A stretch of 64,000 bases of DNA from VRUE01 sp963812335 (GCA_963812335.1 CAWEUU010000005.1:273743-337742); one strand, 5' to 3'; positions 1-7,429 are shown, numbered from the stretch's first letter. Made by a program: numbers and translations. Notes: generated from the letters alone by a model not told the origin.

Positions 1-366
1 GATCATCGCCGCCTCCCAGAAGTCGATCTCGGTCAGCAGCAGCGCACCGGCCGCGGTGCCCAGCGCGATCGTCAGCGGCATGCCGATCCCGAGCAGCCGG
101 GCCGGCAGCGTTGCCCGGCTCCTGCGCAGCGCGGTCACGTCGATCCGCGAGGCGTCGGCAAAGAGGACGACGACCAGCGCGGCCTCGGCGAGCAGCAGCC
201 CGGTCTCGCTGGTCAGCTCGAGCGAGATCAGGTCGAGGCAGTCGGGGCCGAGCACGATGCCGGCGGCGACGAAGGCCATCGGCGCGCTCACCCAGAGCCG
301 TTCGAGCCGCCTCGAGACGAGGCTGTAGCCGAACAGGACCGCGGCGAAGATGCCGATCTCGCTCAT
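1..366 (-). CDS. Cation:proton antiporter, N-terminal part (cut by window edge)
   Basis: The reading frame from the ATG at 366 runs off the window start without a stop, giving the first 122 residues. They form a very hydrophobic protein with at least three membrane segments and the repeated small-residue helices of CPA-type Na+(K+)/H+ antiporters (for example AAGIVLGP followed by LLLAEAALVVVLFADASRID). This pattern is typical of the N-terminal half of the KefB/NhaP-like exchanger fold, which acts in the inner membrane. The start lies 9 bases after the arsC stop, so it is probably the last gene of the arsR operon; whether it serves arsenic resistance or pH/ion balance cannot be told from this piece. 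An arsenite pump of the ArsB or Acr3 type is not indicated by these residues. Confidence 0.75.
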   Translation of the reverse strand, partial: MSEIGIFAAVLFGYSLVSRRLERLWVSAPMAFVAAGIVLGPDCLDLISLELTSETGLLLAEAALVVVLFADASRIDVTALRRSRATLPARLLGIGMPLTIALGTAAGALLLTEIDFWEAAMI

Positions 367-375
367 GGGGCGAGG

Positions 376-765
376 TCAGCCTAGCTCGGTGAGCAGCGCC
401 TCCACGCGGGCCTCGATCTGCTCGCGGGTCGCGCGAACCTCCTCGAGCGGGCGGCCCTTCGGATCGGGCAGGTCCCAGTCGACGTAGCGCTTGCCGGGGA
501 TGTAGGGGCACTCGTCGCCGCAGCCCATCGTCACGACGACGTCGGCCCACTCGGCGTCCTCGCGGCTGAGCTCGTGGGGGACGCGGTCGGAGAGGTCGAT
601 GCCGAGCTCGGCCATCGCCTCGACCACCTCGGGGTGGACCCGCTCGCCCGGCGTCGTGCCCGCCGAGCGCGCCTCGTGCCGTCCCTCGGCGGCGCGTTCG
701 AACAGGGCCTGGCTCATCTGCGAGCGGCCGGCGTTGTGCAGGCAGACGAAGAGCGCCCGGGCCAT
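376..765 (-). CDS. arsC: Arsenate reductase ArsC, low-molecular-weight phosphatase type
   Basis: A 129-residue protein of the low-molecular-weight tyrosine-phosphatase fold. The phosphate/arsenate loop is CLHNAGRS at residues 8-15, with the C-X5-R signature (C8, R14). C82 and C86 lie in the position of the resolving cysteines of thioredoxin-coupled ArsC, and DWDLPDP (about 96-102) supplies the usual general-acid loop. It should reduce cytoplasmic arsenate to arsenite using thiol relay from thioredoxin or mycothiol. Its start overlaps the stop of the upstream aquaporin gene by one base, so the two are translationally coupled. With the aquaporin next door, the arsenite made would leave through the channel. 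Confidence 0.93.
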   Translation of the reverse strand: MARALFVCLHNAGRSQMSQALFERAAEGRHEARSAGTTPGERVHPEVVEAMAELGIDLSDRVPHELSREDAEWADVVVTMGCGDECPYIPGKRYVDWDLPDPKGRPLEEVRATREQIEARVEALLTELG

Positions 766-1508
766 CAGGGCCGGCCCTCGGACGAGGCCGCCTGGCCGGC
801 GCGTTCGCCCTTTGTCGTCTCAGTCCCGGCAAAAGGCGAACGCGGGGCGCCGCGGACGAGCTGGTAGGCGAGGGCGCCGATCGCGGCGCCGACGACCGGG
901 GCGGCGATGTAGATCCAGATCTCGTGCAGTTCGCCGGAGACCAGGCCGGGGCCGAGCGAGCGCGCCGGGTTCATCGAGGCGCCGGTCACCGGGCCGCCGA
1001 AGAGGGCGTCGAGGCCGACCGTGCCGCCGATTGCGATCGCCGCGCCGGCGCCGACGGCGCGCGTGTCGGTCGCCACGGCCATGATCACGAACATCAGGAA
1101 GGCGGTGAGGACGAGCTCGTAGACGAAGGCGCTGCCGGCGCCGACGCTGGGCACCGTCGCGCCGAGCGAGGCCGGCTCGCTGGGCCAGACCGCGAGCAGC
1201 AGCGCCGCCGCGGCAAGCGCGCCGAGCAGCTGCGCGCCGATGTAGGCGAGCGCCTCGCGGCGGGGGAAGTGGCGGGTGAGGGCGAAGGCGAGGGTCACCG
1301 CGGGATTGAGGTGGGCGCCGGAGAGGTGGCCGGTGGCGTAGACCATCGCCATGATCACGAGGCCGAAAACGAGCGCAATCCCGACCACGCCGAGCGCCCC
1401 GTCATTCACGGTGTCGGTGACGATCGCGCCGCAGCCGGCGAAGACGAGCGCGAACGCCCCGATCCCCTCGGCGGTGGAGCGGCGCAGCAGGTCGGGACGC
1501 CCGGTCAC
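765..1508 (-). CDS. MIP-family aquaporin, NIP-like arsenite channel (AqpS type)
   Basis: A 247-residue major intrinsic protein with six membrane segments and both half-helix motifs, HLNPAVT and SMNPARS. The second is preceded by GPVTGA, as in the NIP-like aquaporins that conduct metalloids. It lies between arsR and arsC, the arrangement known from rhizobial aqpS operons, in which the channel lets arsenite made by ArsC leave the cell down its gradient; that function is inferred from context. The start overlaps the end of arsR by four bases. The last ~25 residues (after LVRG) are hydrophilic and coincide with an imperfect 17-base inverted repeat, which appears to have been inserted into or recruited as the 3' end of the gene. 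Confidence 0.9.
   Translation of the reverse strand: MTGRPDLLRRSTAEGIGAFALVFAGCGAIVTDTVNDGALGVVGIALVFGLVIMAMVYATGHLSGAHLNPAVTLAFALTRHFPRREALAYIGAQLLGALAAAALLLAVWPSEPASLGATVPSVGAGSAFVYELVLTAFLMFVIMAVATDTRAVGAGAAIAIGGTVGLDALFGGPVTGASMNPARSLGPGLVSGELHEIWIYIAAPVVGAAIGALAYQLVRGAPRSPFAGTETTKGERAGQAASSEGRP
801..843. repeat. Inverted repeat of the TTCGCCTTTTGTCG family, inside aquaporin 3' end
   Basis: Two 17-base arms (801-817 and 827-843) around a 9-base loop, differing at two positions that would form G-U pairs. The core is the same as the hairpin at 3297-3331, so it is a dispersed element and not merely gene sequence. It lies within the C-terminal codons of the aquaporin gene. Confidence 0.75.
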
Positions 1509-1855
1509 GCCGCGGGAGTGGAGGTCGAGAACACCTCGCGCACTGAATCGAGCGCGCCTGGAATGAGGCTGAAGTAGCTGTAGGTGCCGCGGGTCTCGCG
1601 CTCGGCGATGCCGGCATTGACCAGCAGCTTCAGGTGATGGCTCACCGTCCCCTGCGAGAGTCCCAGCAGCGGCTGCACCTCGCAGACGCAGACCGGCTCG
1701 CCGCCCGCACGTAGCAGCAGGTTGACGATCCGCAGCCGGTGGCGGTCGGCAAGCGCCTTGATCACCGTCTCCAGCTCCGCCGCCCGCTCGTCAGACAGCG
1801 AGGACCCCGCCAGCGGCGTACAGCACTCGATCACGGGCAGCTCGGCGGTCGGCAT
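1505..1855 (-). CDS. arsR: ArsR-family arsenite-responsive repressor
   Basis: A 116-residue winged-helix regulator with the ArsR/SmtB helix-turn-helix (LSQGTVSHHLKLL, about 66-78). The cysteines are C11-C12 near the N-terminus and C56/C58 in the pre-recognition helix (CVCE). This matches the three-cysteine arsenite site of Corynebacterium glutamicum ArsR (Cys15, Cys16, Cys55) better than the E. coli ELCVCDL site alone. It should repress its own operon (arsR-aquaporin-arsC and perhaps the antiporter) and release on As(III) or Sb(III). The ATG at 1855 lies 7 bases after a TAGCCT -10 box, so the mRNA is probably leaderless, and an inverted repeat overlaps this promoter. Confidence 0.94.
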   Translation of the reverse strand: MPTAELPVIECCTPLAGSSLSDERAAELETVIKALADRHRLRIVNLLLRAGGEPVCVCEVQPLLGLSQGTVSHHLKLLVNAGIAERETRGTYSYFSLIPGALDSVREVFSTSTPAA

Positions 1856-1862
1856 CGGGACT

Positions 1863-1894
1863 AGGCTACCAATTCATTGACAAACTTCAATGAA
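1863..1894 (-). promoter_or_regulatory. arsR promoter and candidate ArsR operator
   Basis: On the minus strand a TTGAAG -35 (1885-1890) and a TAGCCT -10 (1863-1868) are 16 bases apart. A perfect 7-base inverted repeat, TTCATTG (1873-1879) and CAATGAA (1888-1894), spans the -35 and spacer, the usual place for an ArsR site. The operator role is inferred. Confidence 0.7.
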
Positions 1895-1934
1895 ATTCAC
1901 CACGGCGACGGCAGGTATTGCGAAGATAGGCCCT

Positions 1935-2258
1935 ATGGCTGCTTCTAACCCGGCTCCTAACGGTCATCGGACGGCCGAGCTACGCAGCATCGCGTTGCAT
2001 CGTCTTGTTGTCGAGCGCTTGGATCTCGATGCCGTGGGAAGGGCTTGCGAGCGAGTCGAAGGGTGGCTCGCTGCCGACGGTCCGGTGGATCATCGCTGGG
2101 CGGCGCAATGGAGTGATCTATTGCGCCTGCCGCTCTCAGAGCTGAAGGCTCGTCTGGTCGAAGACAGCGAGTCGATGCGAGATCTCAGGCAGAGCACTCC
2201 ATTCGCGGGCGTTGTCCCAGAAGACGAGCGCCGCCAAATTCTCGAAGAAGTCCGCTGA
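1935..2258 (+). CDS. Antitoxin-like protein paired with a DUF6036-type nucleotidyltransferase
   Basis: About 107 residues from the ATG at 1935; the frame stays open to 1890, but the later start gives the more natural N-terminus. It is a soluble helical protein ending in MRDLRQSTPFAGVVPEDERRQILEEVR. A tail like LRQxTPFAGVLxPxERW is what I recall from the small protein encoded just before DUF6036-type nucleotidyltransferases, a two-gene toxin-antitoxin-like arrangement. Here the following gene is only a 39-residue remnant, so this gene is probably an orphan left from such a pair. It is less GC-rich than its neighbours, in keeping with an acquired module. Family assignment rests on this remembered motif and the context. 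Confidence 0.6.
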   Translation: MAASNPAPNGHRTAELRSIALHRLVVERLDLDAVGRACERVEGWLAADGPVDHRWAAQWSDLLRLPLSELKARLVEDSESMRDLRQSTPFAGVVPEDERRQILEEVR

Positions 2259-2259
2259 A

Positions 2260-2379
2260 GTGCGCCGTCAAGACTTGGAGCACATCATCCGGGCTGCGGC
2301 CGATATCACCGGCGATCAGGAGATTGTCGTTATGAGGCGAACCCTCGACGGCCTGGCTCGGCGGAGTTCAGAGAAATAG
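2260..2379 (+). pseudogene. Remnant of a DUF6036-type nucleotidyltransferase
   Basis: A GTG start one base after the preceding stop opens a 39-residue frame beginning VRRQDLEHIIRAAADITGDQEIVVM. This resembles the N-terminus of DUF6036 nucleotidyltransferases, where a GSQAILGQ-type active-site segment should follow. Instead the frame continues with RRTLDGLARRSSEK and stops, so the catalytic domain is missing, most simply by an internal deletion. The remnant ends just before the promoter of the fluoride riboswitch. Confidence 0.6.
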
Positions 2380-2390
2380 CGCCGAATCTC

Positions 2391-2460
2391 TATATTTGAC
2401 TTGAGCGATGGGGCTCGCTCCTCGATAACCGCGGTTGAGTCCGCTGACGGTCCCTGTTAC
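2391..2460 (+). promoter_or_regulatory. Fluoride riboswitch (crcB motif) and its promoter
   Basis: A TATATT -10 box (2391-2396) is followed by the hallmarks of the crcB/fluoride motif: a GCGATGG hairpin closed by GCTCGC (2405-2418), AACCGC in the joining strand (2427-2432), and GTCCGCTGACGGTCCCTG (2439-2456), which corresponds to the conserved GCTGATGACTCCTA-like strand. The crcB start codon lies ~33 bases downstream. It should raise expression of the two fluoride channel genes when fluoride is bound. The match is by eye; a covariance-model search would settle it. Confidence 0.8.
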
Positions 2461-2488
2461 GTCCTTCGACGACGATAGGAGACCCGTG

Positions 2489-2929
2489 ATGCGAAGCACC
2501 CGATTCGACCTGCGGCGCCTTGCGGCGATCTATGTCGGCGGCACGCTGGGGGCACTGGCGCGAGTCGGGCTGGCGGAGGCGGTGCCGCACGGAGCGGGGG
2601 AGTGGCCGTGGGCGACCTTCGCCGTCAACATGGCCGGGGCGCTGCTGCTCGGCTACTTCTTCGCCCGCCTGCGCGACCACCCCGAGGACAGCCTCACCCA
2701 CCCCTTCCTCACCACCGGGATCTGCGGCACGCTGACCACCTTCTCGACCCTGCAGCTGGAGCTGTTCGAGCTGGTCGACGGCGGCTACCTCGGACTCGCC
2801 GCCGCATACGTCGCCGCCACGCTCGCCGCCGGCTACGCCTTCGTCCGCCTCGGCATCGCGCTCGAGCAGCGGATACCTGGCGCGCCTGTCAGGGATATCC
2901 CGGCAGACGCGCCCCGGAGGCCGAGTTGA
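2489..2929 (+). CDS. crcB: Fluoride channel subunit CrcB/Fluc 1
   Basis: About 146 residues from the ATG at 2489, with ATAGGAG as ribosome-binding site; the frame is open to 2435, but that would overlap the riboswitch. It has four hydrophobic segments and the Fluc signatures GGTLGALARVGL (N-terminal helix), FAVNMAGALLLGYF (the polar-track Asn) and TGICGTLTTFSTLQLE (the TFST phenylalanine region). It should form half of a dual-topology fluoride exporter in the membrane. The next gene encodes a second, shorter Fluc protein overlapping by four bases, so the channel is probably a heterodimer. Regulation by the upstream fluoride riboswitch is expected. Confidence 0.93.
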   Translation: MRSTRFDLRRLAAIYVGGTLGALARVGLAEAVPHGAGEWPWATFAVNMAGALLLGYFFARLRDHPEDSLTHPFLTTGICGTLTTFSTLQLELFELVDGGYLGLAAAYVAATLAAGYAFVRLGIALEQRIPGAPVRDIPADAPRRPS

Positions 2930-3291
2930 GCGCCGCGGGCTGGGTCGCGGTCGGGTTGCTGGGCGGGACCGCCGCCGCGGCGCGCTTCCTGATCGACGCC
3001 GCGCTGACGGCGCGCAGCGAGCACCCCTTCCCGCTCGGCATCCTCGCGATCAACATCGGCGGCGCGCTCGCCCTCGGCCTGGTCGCCGGGGCGGCGCTGG
3101 AAGGACAGGCGCTGATCATCGTCGCCGGCGGCGGGATCGGCTCGTTCACCACCTTCTCGACCTGGATCCTCGACTCGCACCGGCTAGCCGAGGCCGGCCA
3201 CACCCACCTCGTCTGGCTCAACATCGGCCTCTCGCTCGTCGCCGGCTTCGCCGCGGTCGCGCTCGGCAGCTGGCTCGGCGGCGCGATCTAG
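2926..3291 (+). CDS. crcB: Fluoride channel subunit CrcB/Fluc 2
   Basis: A 121-residue protein started by a TTG that overlaps the previous stop (TTGA), with GGAGG 6 bases upstream. It repeats the Fluc pattern: GLLGGTAAAARFLID, LAINIGGALALGLV, GGGIGSFTTFSTWILDS, and four membrane helices. Paired crcB genes usually encode the two antiparallel subunits of one channel. A strong hairpin follows 6 bases after the stop. Confidence 0.92.
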   Translation: MSAAGWVAVGLLGGTAAAARFLIDAALTARSEHPFPLGILAINIGGALALGLVAGAALEGQALIIVAGGGIGSFTTFSTWILDSHRLAEAGHTHLVWLNIGLSLVAGFAAVALGSWLGGAI

Positions 3292-3296
3292 CGAGC

Positions 3297-3331
3297 TCGC
3301 CTTTTGTCGGCGACGGGGCGACAAAAGGCGA
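3297..3331. terminator. Hairpin after crcB2 (TTCGCCTTTTGTCG-family inverted repeat)
   Basis: A perfect 13-base inverted repeat, TCGCCTTTTGTCG (3297-3309) and its complement (3319-3331), with a 9-base loop, just after the crcB2 stop. No U-tract follows, so it may be a transcript-end stem or a dispersed repeat. Its core matches the hairpin at 801-843. Confidence 0.6.
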
Positions 3332-3382
3332 ACTCACGCCGTGCGACGAACCGTCCGCGGTCGTCTTTACCGTGATCTCACG

Positions 3383-4441
3383 ATGACTCAGCAGGCGCTG
3401 ATCGACAGTTCCGGGCCGCCGGCCGAGCCCGCTTCGGACTCGGCCCCGGCCGCTCCGCCCGCCCCCGCCGGGTCCGCTCGCGTGCCGCTCGGCGAGCTCG
3501 AGGACGGGCAGCGGGTCAAGGGCGCCTACGCCGTGCGCGAGCGCGAGCTGCGGCGCAAGCGCAACGGCGAGCCGTGGCTGCGGCTGCTGCTGGGTGACGC
3601 CAGCGGCGGCGCCGAGGCGGTCGCCTGGGAGGACGCCGAGGCGCTCTACGCGATCGCCGCGCCGGGCGCCGTGGTGCTGCTCGCCGGGGTCTTCGAGATC
3701 AGTGAGCGCTGGGGCCCGAAGATCAAGCTCTCTGAGCTCACCGAGGCCGAGCCGGGCTCCTACGAGGAGGCCGAGCTCGCCGCCGAGTCCGAGGTCTCCT
3801 TCGAGGACCTCGAGGCGAGGCTGCGCCAGCTGCTGGAGACCGTGCAGGAGCCGCAGCTGGGCGAGCTGCTCGGGCGCTTCTTCGGCGAGCGCTCGGAGTT
3901 CTGGGCGCGCTTCCGCGACGCCCCGGCGGCCAAGCGCTACCACCAGGCCTACCGCCACGGCCTGCTCGAGCACACCGTCTCGGTCGCGCAGGCGGTCAGC
4001 GCCGCGGCCAACTTCTTCCCCGGCATCGACCGCGAGGTCGCGGTCGCCGGCGCGCTGCTGCACGACATCGGCAAGACGATCGCCTACAACGAGGACCCGC
4101 TGGCAATCGACCTCACCGACGCCGGCCGCCTGCAGGGTGAGATCCCGCTCGGCTACTACACGGTGCGCCGCGAGATCGAGGAGATCGCCGACTTCGATCC
4201 CGGCCTCGAGCAGGCGGTGCTGCACATCATCCTCAGCCACCACGGTTCGCTCGAGCACGGCTCGCCCGTCGTGCCGGCCACCCGCGAGGCGGTCCTCGTC
4301 CACATGATCGACAACCTCGGCGGCCGGCTCGGCAGCTTCGACCGGCTCGAGCGCGAGCTGCCGGCGGGCGAGTCCTGGTCCGGGTTCGACCGCGCCCTCT
4401 CGGGCTCCGCCTACTTCGGCGGCAGCCGCGAAGCGGCCTGA
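3383..4441 (+). CDS. YhaM-like 3'-5' exoribonuclease (OB fold + HD domain)
   Basis: About 352 residues from the ATG at 3383 (the frame is open to 3341, but the extra 14 residues look non-coding). After a Pro/Ala-rich lead, residues ~45-135 form an OB-fold nucleic-acid-binding domain, and ~185-330 an HD phosphohydrolase domain with HGLLEHTVSV, LLHDIGK and LSHHGS supplying the metal ligands. This order is that of YhaM/CBF1-type exonucleases, which trim RNA or DNA from the 3' end in the cytoplasm. The gene stands alone between the fluoride operon and the WYL regulator. The C-terminus is typical in length, and nothing appears broken. Confidence 0.85.
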   Translation: MTQQALIDSSGPPAEPASDSAPAAPPAPAGSARVPLGELEDGQRVKGAYAVRERELRRKRNGEPWLRLLLGDASGGAEAVAWEDAEALYAIAAPGAVVLLAGVFEISERWGPKIKLSELTEAEPGSYEEAELAAESEVSFEDLEARLRQLLETVQEPQLGELLGRFFGERSEFWARFRDAPAAKRYHQAYRHGLLEHTVSVAQAVSAAANFFPGIDREVAVAGALLHDIGKTIAYNEDPLAIDLTDAGRLQGEIPLGYYTVRREIEEIADFDPGLEQAVLHIILSHHGSLEHGSPVVPATREAVLVHMIDNLGGRLGSFDRLERELPAGESWSGFDRALSGSAYFGGSREAA

Positions 4442-4510
4442 GCGTCCAGCCGCACCGCAAAATGCGGGAATAGAGCGGTATCCGGGCGGGGTCCGCCACG
4501 CCGCCCTCAC

Positions 4511-4516
4511 TATTCT
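4511..4516 (+). promoter_or_regulatory. -10 box for a leaderless PafBC-like mRNA
   Basis: TATTCT lies 6 bases before the GTG start at 4523, placing the transcription start at or next to the start codon. Confidence 0.55.
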
Positions 4517-4522
4517 GGACTC

Positions 4523-6583
4523 GTGGCAAAGGACACCGAGAAGCTGATCCGCCAGCTCTCGCTGATCTCGTTCCTGATGGCGCAGGGCAGGCCGGTCTCG
4601 GCGCTGGAGATCAAGCGCGAGGTCGAGGGCTACAGCGATATGAACGACGACGCCTTCGCGCGCCGCTTCTACGCCGACCGGGCCGAGCTCGAAAGCCTCG
4701 GCATCCAGCTCGGGGTGGAGAAACCGGGCGAGGGCTTCTTCGAGGCCGAGCTCTACTCGCTGCCGCCGGAGAACTTCTACCTCGACGCGATCGAGTTCGA
4801 GGACGAAGAGCTGGCGGCGCTGAGCACGGCGCTCTCGCTGCTCACCGACGGCGGCTTCGCCTACGCCGAGCCGCTGCGGCTCGCCCTGCAGCAGGTCGCC
4901 TGGGGGCACCCGAACCCGATCAGCGAGGGCGAACGGGCGCCGGTCGAGATGGCGATGACCGCCTCGGCCGGGGGGCGCGACCTCTCGCAGCGCCTCTCCA
5001 AGATCGAGACCGCGATCTCGCGCCGCAAGACGATCGAGTTCACCTACTACACGATGGAGCGCGACGAGACCGAGAAGCGCAAGGTCGACCCCTACCACCT
5101 GGTCTTCCGCTCCGGCCAGTTCTACCTGATCGGTCTCTCGCACGAGCGCGAGGCGGTGCGCGTCTTCCGCCTTTCGCGGATCCAGGGCAAGGTCGGCTAC
5201 GCCTCGAAGGCCGAGCACGATTTCTCGCCGCCCGAGGACTTCGACCGCCGCGACTACGGCCAGCGCGCCGACTGGCAGCTGGGCGAGATCCGGAAGACGG
5301 CGCGGATCTTCGTCCGCGACCGCATCTCCTGGCTGATCGAGCGCGACTTCGGCGCCTACGGCGAGCTGCGCCCGGCGCGCAAGGCCGACGAGGCCCCCGG
5401 CAAGGGCTCGGTCTTCGAGACCGACTACGCCTCGCCGCGTGAGCTGATCGCCTGGGTGCTGCGCTGGCGCCAGAACGCCGAGGTGTTGGAGCCCGAGGAG
5501 CTGCGCGAGGAGGCGCGCGAGCGGCTCGACCTGCTGCACGACCGCCACCACGGCGAGTTCGAAACGGCCGAGGTCGTCGACCGGCCGCTGCGCGAGGCGC
5601 CGGCGCGGGCGCGCGGCAACGGCCGCGGCGAGGCGGCGATCCGGCCCGAGCGCTTCGCCCGCCTGGTCACCCTGGCCGGCCTGCTGATCGACTCGGCGAA
5701 GAAGGGCGAGCGGCTGCACGCCTCCGAGCTGCGCACCCGGCTGGAGTTGACCGCCGGGGAGCTGCAGGAGGACATCGACCTGCTCAACGTCGTCAACTTC
5801 GGCGGCGGCACCTACGTCCTCTACGCGGAAGTGATCGGTGACGAGATCGCGGTCGACTCCGAACCCTACGGCGACAACTTCGCCCGCCCGGCGCGGCTGC
5901 TGCCTTTGGAGGCGAAGGCGTTGATCGCGGCGATCGACCTGTTCGGCGACCACCTGCCCCAGGGCGGCCTGCAGAGCGCCCGCGGGAAGATCGTCGCGGC
6001 GCTCGGCCACGACCCCTCCGAGGAGGGGCTGGAGATCGCGGCTGGCAGCGGCGGCGACCTCGAGGTGGCGCGGACCGTCAACGAGGCGATCGCCGCCCGC
6101 CGCGTGCTCGAGATCCAGTACTACAAGGAGAACGAGGACCAGTTCACCAAGCGGCGGGTCGAGCCCTACCGGCTCGAGAACGGGCGCGAGGGCTGGTACG
6201 TCGAGTGCTACGACCTGACCAAAGAGGGGATCCGCCACTTCAAGCTGGAACGGATCAAGGAGGCGACCCCGGGCGAGCAGACCTACGAGCCCCGGCAGGA
6301 GGTCGAAGAGCTGGCCGGGGTCGAGGGCTGGATGACCGACGGCGAGGTGCCGACCGCGCAGGTCGCCCGGGTCTGGGTCTCGCCGGAGCGCGCCCGCTGG
6401 CTGCGCGAGGAGCGCACCGTGGTCGAGGAGCTGGCCGACGGCGCCGTCGTCGTCGAGCTGCCCTACGCCGGCACCTCCTGGCTCGTCCGCGAGATCCTGC
6501 GCGGGGCCGGCGACCTCGTCGTGCTCGAACCCGATGAGGCCCGCGAGGCGATCGCCGCGGAGGTCACGGCCAGCGCAGCTTGA
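4523..6583 (+). CDS. PafBC-like fused double HTH-WYL transcriptional regulator
   Basis: A 686-residue protein made of two homologous halves, each with an N-terminal winged helix-turn-helix and a WYL domain. Half one: HTH about 5-60, WYL core around HLVFRSGQFYLIGLSHER. Half two: HTH about 365-425, WYL around RLENGREGWYVECYDL. This is the architecture of PafB and PafC fused in one chain, as described for the Arthrobacter PafBC activator of the mycobacterial-type DNA-damage response; WYL domains are thought to sense single-stranded nucleic acid. No proteasome or Pup genes are in the window. The GTG at 4523 follows a TATTCT -10 box by 6 bases and so is probably a leaderless start. The frame is intact throughout. 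Confidence 0.88.
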   Translation: MAKDTEKLIRQLSLISFLMAQGRPVSALEIKREVEGYSDMNDDAFARRFYADRAELESLGIQLGVEKPGEGFFEAELYSLPPENFYLDAIEFEDEELAALSTALSLLTDGGFAYAEPLRLALQQVAWGHPNPISEGERAPVEMAMTASAGGRDLSQRLSKIETAISRRKTIEFTYYTMERDETEKRKVDPYHLVFRSGQFYLIGLSHEREAVRVFRLSRIQGKVGYASKAEHDFSPPEDFDRRDYGQRADWQLGEIRKTARIFVRDRISWLIERDFGAYGELRPARKADEAPGKGSVFETDYASPRELIAWVLRWRQNAEVLEPEELREEARERLDLLHDRHHGEFETAEVVDRPLREAPARARGNGRGEAAIRPERFARLVTLAGLLIDSAKKGERLHASELRTRLELTAGELQEDIDLLNVVNFGGGTYVLYAEVIGDEIAVDSEPYGDNFARPARLLPLEAKALIAAIDLFGDHLPQGGLQSARGKIVAALGHDPSEEGLEIAAGSGGDLEVARTVNEAIAARRVLEIQYYKENEDQFTKRRVEPYRLENGREGWYVECYDLTKEGIRHFKLERIKEATPGEQTYEPRQEVEELAGVEGWMTDGEVPTAQVARVWVSPERARWLREERTVVEELADGAVVVELPYAGTSWLVREILRGAGDLVVLEPDEAREAIAAEVTASAA

Positions 6584-6590
6584 ACGCTCC

Positions 6591-6637
6591 TTCCGCTGTT
6601 CCTTTGCCGCGCTATATGAGGGAAAGGAACAGCGGAA
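6591..6637. repeat. Perfect 15-base inverted repeat over the MBL gene leader
   Basis: TTCCGCTGTTCCTTT (6591-6605) and its exact complement (6623-6637) surround a 17-base loop. It starts 8 bases after the PafBC-like stop and ends 4 bases before the MBL ATG, so it covers that gene's ribosome-binding region. It could end upstream transcription or control translation of the hydrolase. Confidence 0.7.
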
Positions 6638-6641
6638 CGTG

Positions 6642-7412
6642 ATGGAGGCTCCCGGCCACACAGAGATCCTGCGGATCGTCGCGCCCAACCCGGGGCCGAT
6701 GACCCTGGCGGGGACGAATACCTACCTGTATGGGTCGGACCCGTGTGTGGTGATCGATCCGGGGCCGGATGACGCCGGGCACATCGCGGCCGTGTGCGAG
6801 GCCGCCGAGGAGAGGGGTGGGATTGAGCTGGTTCTGCTCACTCATAGCCATGGCGATCACGCGGATGGGGCGGAGGCATTGGCGGTGGCGGCCGTCGAGA
6901 GAGAAGGAGCGCGAGCGGGCGGGGCGGCCTGGAAGCCCGAGGTCGTGCTGCCCGGCGACGGCGAGGAGCACGGCGGCCTGCGCGCGCTCGCCACGCCCGG
7001 GCACGCCGCCGACCACGTCTGTCTGTTCACGGCTGACGGGGTGTGCTTCGCCGGCGACATCGTGCTCGGCGAGGGCTCGACCTTCGTCCCGCCCGACGGC
7101 GGTTCGCTGGCCGCCTACATGGACTCGCTGCGCCTGCTCCAGTCGGAGCCGATCGAGCTGATCTGCCCCGGCCACGGCCCCTGGGTCACGGACCCGGCGG
7201 CGAAGCTGGCCGAGTACGTCGAGCACCGCGAGATGCGCGAGCGCCGCCTGCTCGCCGCGCTCGAACGCGGCGAGCGCTCGAAGCAGGCGCTGCTGGCCGA
7301 GGCCTGGGACGACGTCCCCGCCGAGCTGCGCGGCGCCGCGGCCCTGGTCATGGAGGCCCACCTGGGGAAGCTCGAAGCGGAGGGACGGCTGCCGGGCGGC
7401 CTGATCGAGTAG
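6642..7412 (+). CDS. MBL-fold metallo-hydrolase (LACTB2-like)
   Basis: About 256 residues from the ATG at 6642; a GTG one codon upstream is equally possible, and the longer frame to 6534 reads through the inverted repeat and looks spurious. The zinc motif HSHGDHADG (THxHxDH type) and downstream LATPGHAADHVCLF, CFAGDIVLG and CPGHGP give the full metallo-beta-lactamase ligand set. The N-terminus (PNPGPMTLAGTNTYLYG) and the C-terminal winged-helix-like tail are those of the LACTB2/MBLAC group, which hydrolyse RNA or thioester-like substrates; the substrate cannot be told here. A hairpin overlaps its leader and another follows the stop. Confidence 0.85.
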   Translation: MEAPGHTEILRIVAPNPGPMTLAGTNTYLYGSDPCVVIDPGPDDAGHIAAVCEAAEERGGIELVLLTHSHGDHADGAEALAVAAVEREGARAGGAAWKPEVVLPGDGEEHGGLRALATPGHAADHVCLFTADGVCFAGDIVLGEGSTFVPPDGGSLAAYMDSLRLLQSEPIELICPGHGPWVTDPAAKLAEYVEHREMRERRLLAALERGERSKQALLAEAWDDVPAELRGAAALVMEAHLGKLEAEGRLPGGLIE

Positions 7413-7429
7413 CGGACGGACGTTCTCCC

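Noticed and set aside
4455..4467. CCGCA-AAA-TGCGG hairpin after the YhaM-like gene as a terminator
   Set aside because: A five-base stem without a U-tract is too weak to call.
3218..6688. A 1156-codon minus-strand open frame
   Set aside because: It lies antisense to YhaM-like and PafBC-like genes that have clear domains; long antisense frames are common in very GC-rich DNA, and its translation has no domain pattern.
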